38,044 nucleotides of DNA from the NCBI RefSeq assembly GCF_016463645.1, contig NZ_JAEMQX010000030.1, positions 1 through 38,044 of the forward strand, read 5' to 3'. Both the position numbers and the translations under genes were made by a program. This document shows, one piece after another, positions 35,946 through 38,044 of this stretch (within the stretch, counting starts at the first letter, position 1; each line of letters begins with the position of its first letter). The DNA comes from Sphingopyxis sp. Lineage in GTDB: Bacteria; Pseudomonadota; Alphaproteobacteria; Sphingomonadales; Sphingomonadaceae. The notes beneath the pieces are model-generated. The model saw only the letters and a program-made list of their open reading frames with translations, did not search any database and was not told the origin of the DNA.

Positions 35946-37865
35946 CTAAAGCGGCTTGAAAATCGCGCCGAGGCGATCGACCGAGCCCGGAACCGTCTCA
36001 AGCGCCGGATAATCCGCCCCGTCGGACACGGGTATTTTCTTAACACGAACTCGATTGTCATCGCGCACTGTGAGCATAATCTCGCCTTTACGGGCGGCCG
36101 CCCCTTCGATCGCCTTGGCCAGAATCGCGGGGCTGTAGGTTTCACCGTCCACTGCAAGAATTTCGGCGCCGCTACTGAAACCGCCGAGAAACGCCGGGCC
36201 ATTCCATCGCACCGTCCCGACGATGCCCGAGTGATCGACCACCATCCCGATCGAATAGCTGTGGTCGGACTGCTTCGCCTCGCTCTCTGACAACTGCTGA
36301 AATTTATTGGCTCGCGTGCGAAACACCGTCCGATAACCCGATCCATCGAGCGATCCCTGCAAATCCGTTCCGGTGCGATCGAGACGAAGGCGAAGCCAGC
36401 TTTCCCAGTCATACGGCCAGACTGCATGCAGCGCGGCGACGAGATCGTCGAAAGTGAACGTGCTGGTCGTCCGCCGCCCCGCCTCGCCGGCGAAGAAGGC
36501 GCGCATGAAATCGTCGAGCGAGCGTCTGCCTTGCGATTGTTCGCGGATGAGCAGGTCGGCCTCGAGCCACAGAAGAAGCCCTTCATCATAATAGTCGCGC
36601 ACGGAACGCTGGTAGTCCGGCCACGGCAGGGGACGCTGCGTCGAGAAGATGGCGCTGTTCGTCGTATCAGCCAGCGATCGCCAGCTCCGGCCAGGCAACT
36701 GCGCGTAACTGGCTTGCGTCAGCGCCAGGAAATCATGTGCGTCGGCCTCGGACAACATACCTGCTCGGGTCGCCACCACCAAAGCATAGTAGGTCGTAAG
36801 CCCCTCATAGACCCAGAGCAATTCGTTGCGGGTCGGCGTGTTGAAGTCCGCGGTGAAGGTGAGTGCCGGTCGCCGGAATTTTCCGTTCCAGGCATGAATA
36901 TATTCATGCGGCAGTAGCATGCGGGTCCATGGAAGCGCGTCCCAGCGCGAGAAATAGCCGGAACTCGACCGGTTTTCGCTCGACTGCTCGTGCTCGGTTC
37001 CGCCGGCAGGTATCTTGTCGCTCAGCGACAGGAGAAAGACATAGCGGTCGAACGGCCGCGTACCGAACAAACGATCGCATTGCCGGATGATTTCCTTGTG
37101 GACCGCGATTTGCTGGTCACTCGCATGGACCGCGTCCGCCTTGTCCCCGAACACATCGAGAAAGACCGGTTGCTTGCCTCCATCGAGTTGGTATCGCCGG
37201 TGATGCCGGCTTGCATAGAGCGGTGAATCGACGAGGTCGGCGACGGTGGTCGGCGCGAAACCGATAGCCGCCCCCCCCGGTTTCGCGGCGAGAGCGGTCG
37301 ACCAGGGCCAGCCTTCGGGCAGATCGATGCTCGCGTCGACCGGGATACGGCGCACATAATAGCCGGCCGGATAAAAGAGGAGACCGTTCCAGGGAAGGTT
37401 GAGGAAATCTCGGGTGAAGATGATCCGACCCTGCTTCGAATTCAGCGGCGCGAGCAAAGCATATTCCAGGACGATCTTCTGCACTCCCGACGGCACGTCG
37501 ATATGAAAGGCCGCCATCTCGACCGGATCACGCCGCCAGGCCAGATTCTTGCCGCCCCCCGTCACGCGCAGTCCCGCCAGATTCTGGAGCGGCCCGCGCG
37601 GCGCATGATTGCCGGGCATCCACATCGGGTACAGAAGTGTAATCGTTTCGCCGCCGTGCGTCGTTATGGTTTGCCGAGCCCGAATTATGCGCTGCTCGAA
37701 ATTTCGGGCATCGATCTTCAGTTCGATCCGGCCCGGATAGGGAATATCGCGCGCTATCTCGCGCGCCGGCGGAAACGGTTGCTGCGTGGGTTCGGTCTTG
37801 GCCTCACCATTCTGGACCGACAGGCTCGCACCAAGAAGTAGAAATGATAATCCCCGGAATAGCAT
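35946..37865 (-). CDS. M61-family aminopeptidase (glycyl aminopeptidase type) with PDZ domain, exported
   Basis: 639 residues: signal peptide (FRGLSFLLLGASLSVQNGEA), N-terminal beta domain, gluzincin catalytic domain with HEYIHAWNG (zinc ligands His320, His324, catalytic Glu321) and third ligand Glu354 in WVYEGLTTYY, then a C-terminal PDZ domain (about 535-620, SIGMVVDHSGIVGTV and GAEILAVDG). The type member, from Sphingomonas capsulata, removes N-terminal Gly or Ala. ATG at 37865 with agggtgaag before it; a GTG two codons upstream is possible. It would supply the periplasm with short peptides for the POT importer. The gene before it on the strand has been cut by an IS element. Confidence 0.92.
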   Translation of the reverse strand: MLFRGLSFLLLGASLSVQNGEAKTEPTQQPFPPAREIARDIPYPGRIELKIDARNFEQRIIRARQTITTHGGETITLLYPMWMPGNHAPRGPLQNLAGLRVTGGGKNLAWRRDPVEMAAFHIDVPSGVQKIVLEYALLAPLNSKQGRIIFTRDFLNLPWNGLLFYPAGYYVRRIPVDASIDLPEGWPWSTALAAKPGGAAIGFAPTTVADLVDSPLYASRHHRRYQLDGGKQPVFLDVFGDKADAVHASDQQIAVHKEIIRQCDRLFGTRPFDRYVFLLSLSDKIPAGGTEHEQSSENRSSSGYFSRWDALPWTRMLLPHEYIHAWNGKFRRPALTFTADFNTPTRNELLWVYEGLTTYYALVVATRAGMLSEADAHDFLALTQASYAQLPGRSWRSLADTTNSAIFSTQRPLPWPDYQRSVRDYYDEGLLLWLEADLLIREQSQGRRSLDDFMRAFFAGEAGRRTTSTFTFDDLVAALHAVWPYDWESWLRLRLDRTGTDLQGSLDGSGYRTVFRTRANKFQQLSESEAKQSDHSYSIGMVVDHSGIVGTVRWNGPAFLGGFSSGAEILAVDGETYSPAILAKAIEGAAARKGEIMLTVRDDNRVRVKKIPVSDGADYPALETVPGSVDRLGAIFKPL

Positions 37866-37867
37866 CT

Positions 37868-37991
37868 TCACCCTCGCTCCATTGTCAGTTCGACCGACGT
37901 CACCAAGATATTCGCTCTGACCGCTTGCTCGATCAGAAGCGCCTGCGCGGCACCTATCCCGTCCTGCCAAAGCCGCATTTCGAGACCTGCC
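37868..37991 (-). pseudogene. 3' remnant of an unidentified gene, cut by the IS21-like element
   Basis: Frame ending at TGA 37870-37868, two bases before the M61 ATG, reads GLEMRLWQDGIGAAQALLIE then QAVRANILVTSVELTMERG. The composition is that of a real protein end and the tight 2-nt spacing to the M61 gene, whose ribosome site lies in its last codons, is that of an operon partner. Upstream the frame meets a stop (37996-37994) exactly at the start of the IS-like repeats. The parent gene is not recognised. A 40-codon gene starting at ATG 37978 is the alternative. Confidence 0.5.
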
Positions 37992-37998
37992 TGTCAAA

Positions 37999-38019
37999 CG
38001 GCGTTCAAAAGGGACCCCC
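37999..38019 (+). repeat. Tandem terminal repeat, copy 1
   Basis: The 21-nt unit begins CGGCGTTCAAAAG and ends GGACCCCC. It is repeated 24 nt further on with 18 of 21 bases the same. It probably forms a transposase-binding repeat of the adjacent element. Confidence 0.7.
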
Positions 38020-38022
38020 GAT

Positions 38023-38043
38023 CGGCGTCGAAGAGGGACCCCC
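38023..38043 (+). repeat. Tandem terminal repeat, copy 2
   Basis: The 21-nt unit begins CGGCGTCGAAGAG and ends GGACCCCC. It is the second copy of the repeat at 37999-38019, with three substitutions; further copies may follow beyond the edge. Confidence 0.7.
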
Positions 38044-38044
38044 T

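Larger units (their letters stand above)
37992..38044. mobile_element. Terminal repeat region of an IS21-like insertion sequence (rest outside window)
   Basis: The last 53 nt begin TGTCAAACGG and carry two tandem copies of a motif ending AGGGACCCCC. Multiple terminal repeats next to a TG start are typical of IS21-family ends, and repeats of the form AAAAGGGACCCCC precede istA genes in sphingomonads as I recall. The transposase genes would lie beyond the right edge. No istA/istB sequence is in the window, so the family call is inference. Confidence 0.55.

Overview
The window reads as high-GC alphaproteobacterial chromosome, most likely from a sphingomonad (Sphingopyxis/Sphingomonas/Novosphingobium type). 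The basis is codon usage, the density of secreted S9/S15/M19/M61 peptidases (the M61 family was founded on an enzyme from Sphingomonas capsulata), a promoter resembling the alphaproteobacterial general-stress sigma factor EcfG motif ahead of katE, and the overall protein character. No rRNA, tRNA or CRISPR array was seen.

Left part (1-6500): the 3' end of a groEL copy with a strong hairpin; a small unknown gene; a decayed C-terminal scrap of a YcaQ-like winged-helix protein; a complete arsenic-resistance operon (arsR-arsC-acr3-arsH) whose promoter carries two ArsR-type palindromes and may give a leaderless arsR message. Directly after the arsH stop lies an in-frame internal fragment of a glycosyltransferase gene whose full-length relative is intact 7 kb downstream, so the ars block looks inserted or rearranged here. 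Small genes follow: an MbcA/ParS-like (DUF2384) protein translationally coupled to an unknown 77-residue protein, and two further short proteins.

Middle part (6503-15076, minus strand): unknown protein, HAD/phosphomannomutase-like protein, then glycosyltransferase (GT4 plus C-terminal helical domain), GH130 phosphorylase-like protein, large-subunit catalase KatE and an FAD oxidoreductase. A GGAAC-N16-TGTT promoter-like element stands immediately before the glycosyltransferase, suggesting that a mannoside-handling pair and katE are co-induced in the general stress response.

Right part (15429-37865): a compact 12-gene minus-strand array (33162 to 16217), nearly every junction being a 1-4 nt overlap or a very short gap. 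In transcription order: dipeptide epimerase (enolase superfamily), POT-type peptide importer, S12 serine hydrolase, S9 peptidase, CocE/X-Pro dipeptidyl-peptidase-like hydrolase, MFS transporter, M19 dipeptidase, DadA-like D-amino-acid dehydrogenase, DPP-IV-like peptidase, ALDH7 (aminoadipate-semialdehyde dehydrogenase type), FAD amine oxidase/dehydrogenase, and ornithine-cyclodeaminase/ketimine-reductase family protein. Next to it are DedA, a divergent Lrp/AsnC regulator and diaminopropionate ammonia-lyase-like pair, and a secreted M61 aminopeptidase. My reading is a peptide-scavenging route that handles D- or unusual amino-acid residues and ends in a piperideine/pipecolate-to-aminoadipate branch. 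This is inference from families and order; substrates are unproven. The right edge is the terminal repeat region of an IS21-like element that has cut off the gene preceding the M61 peptidase.
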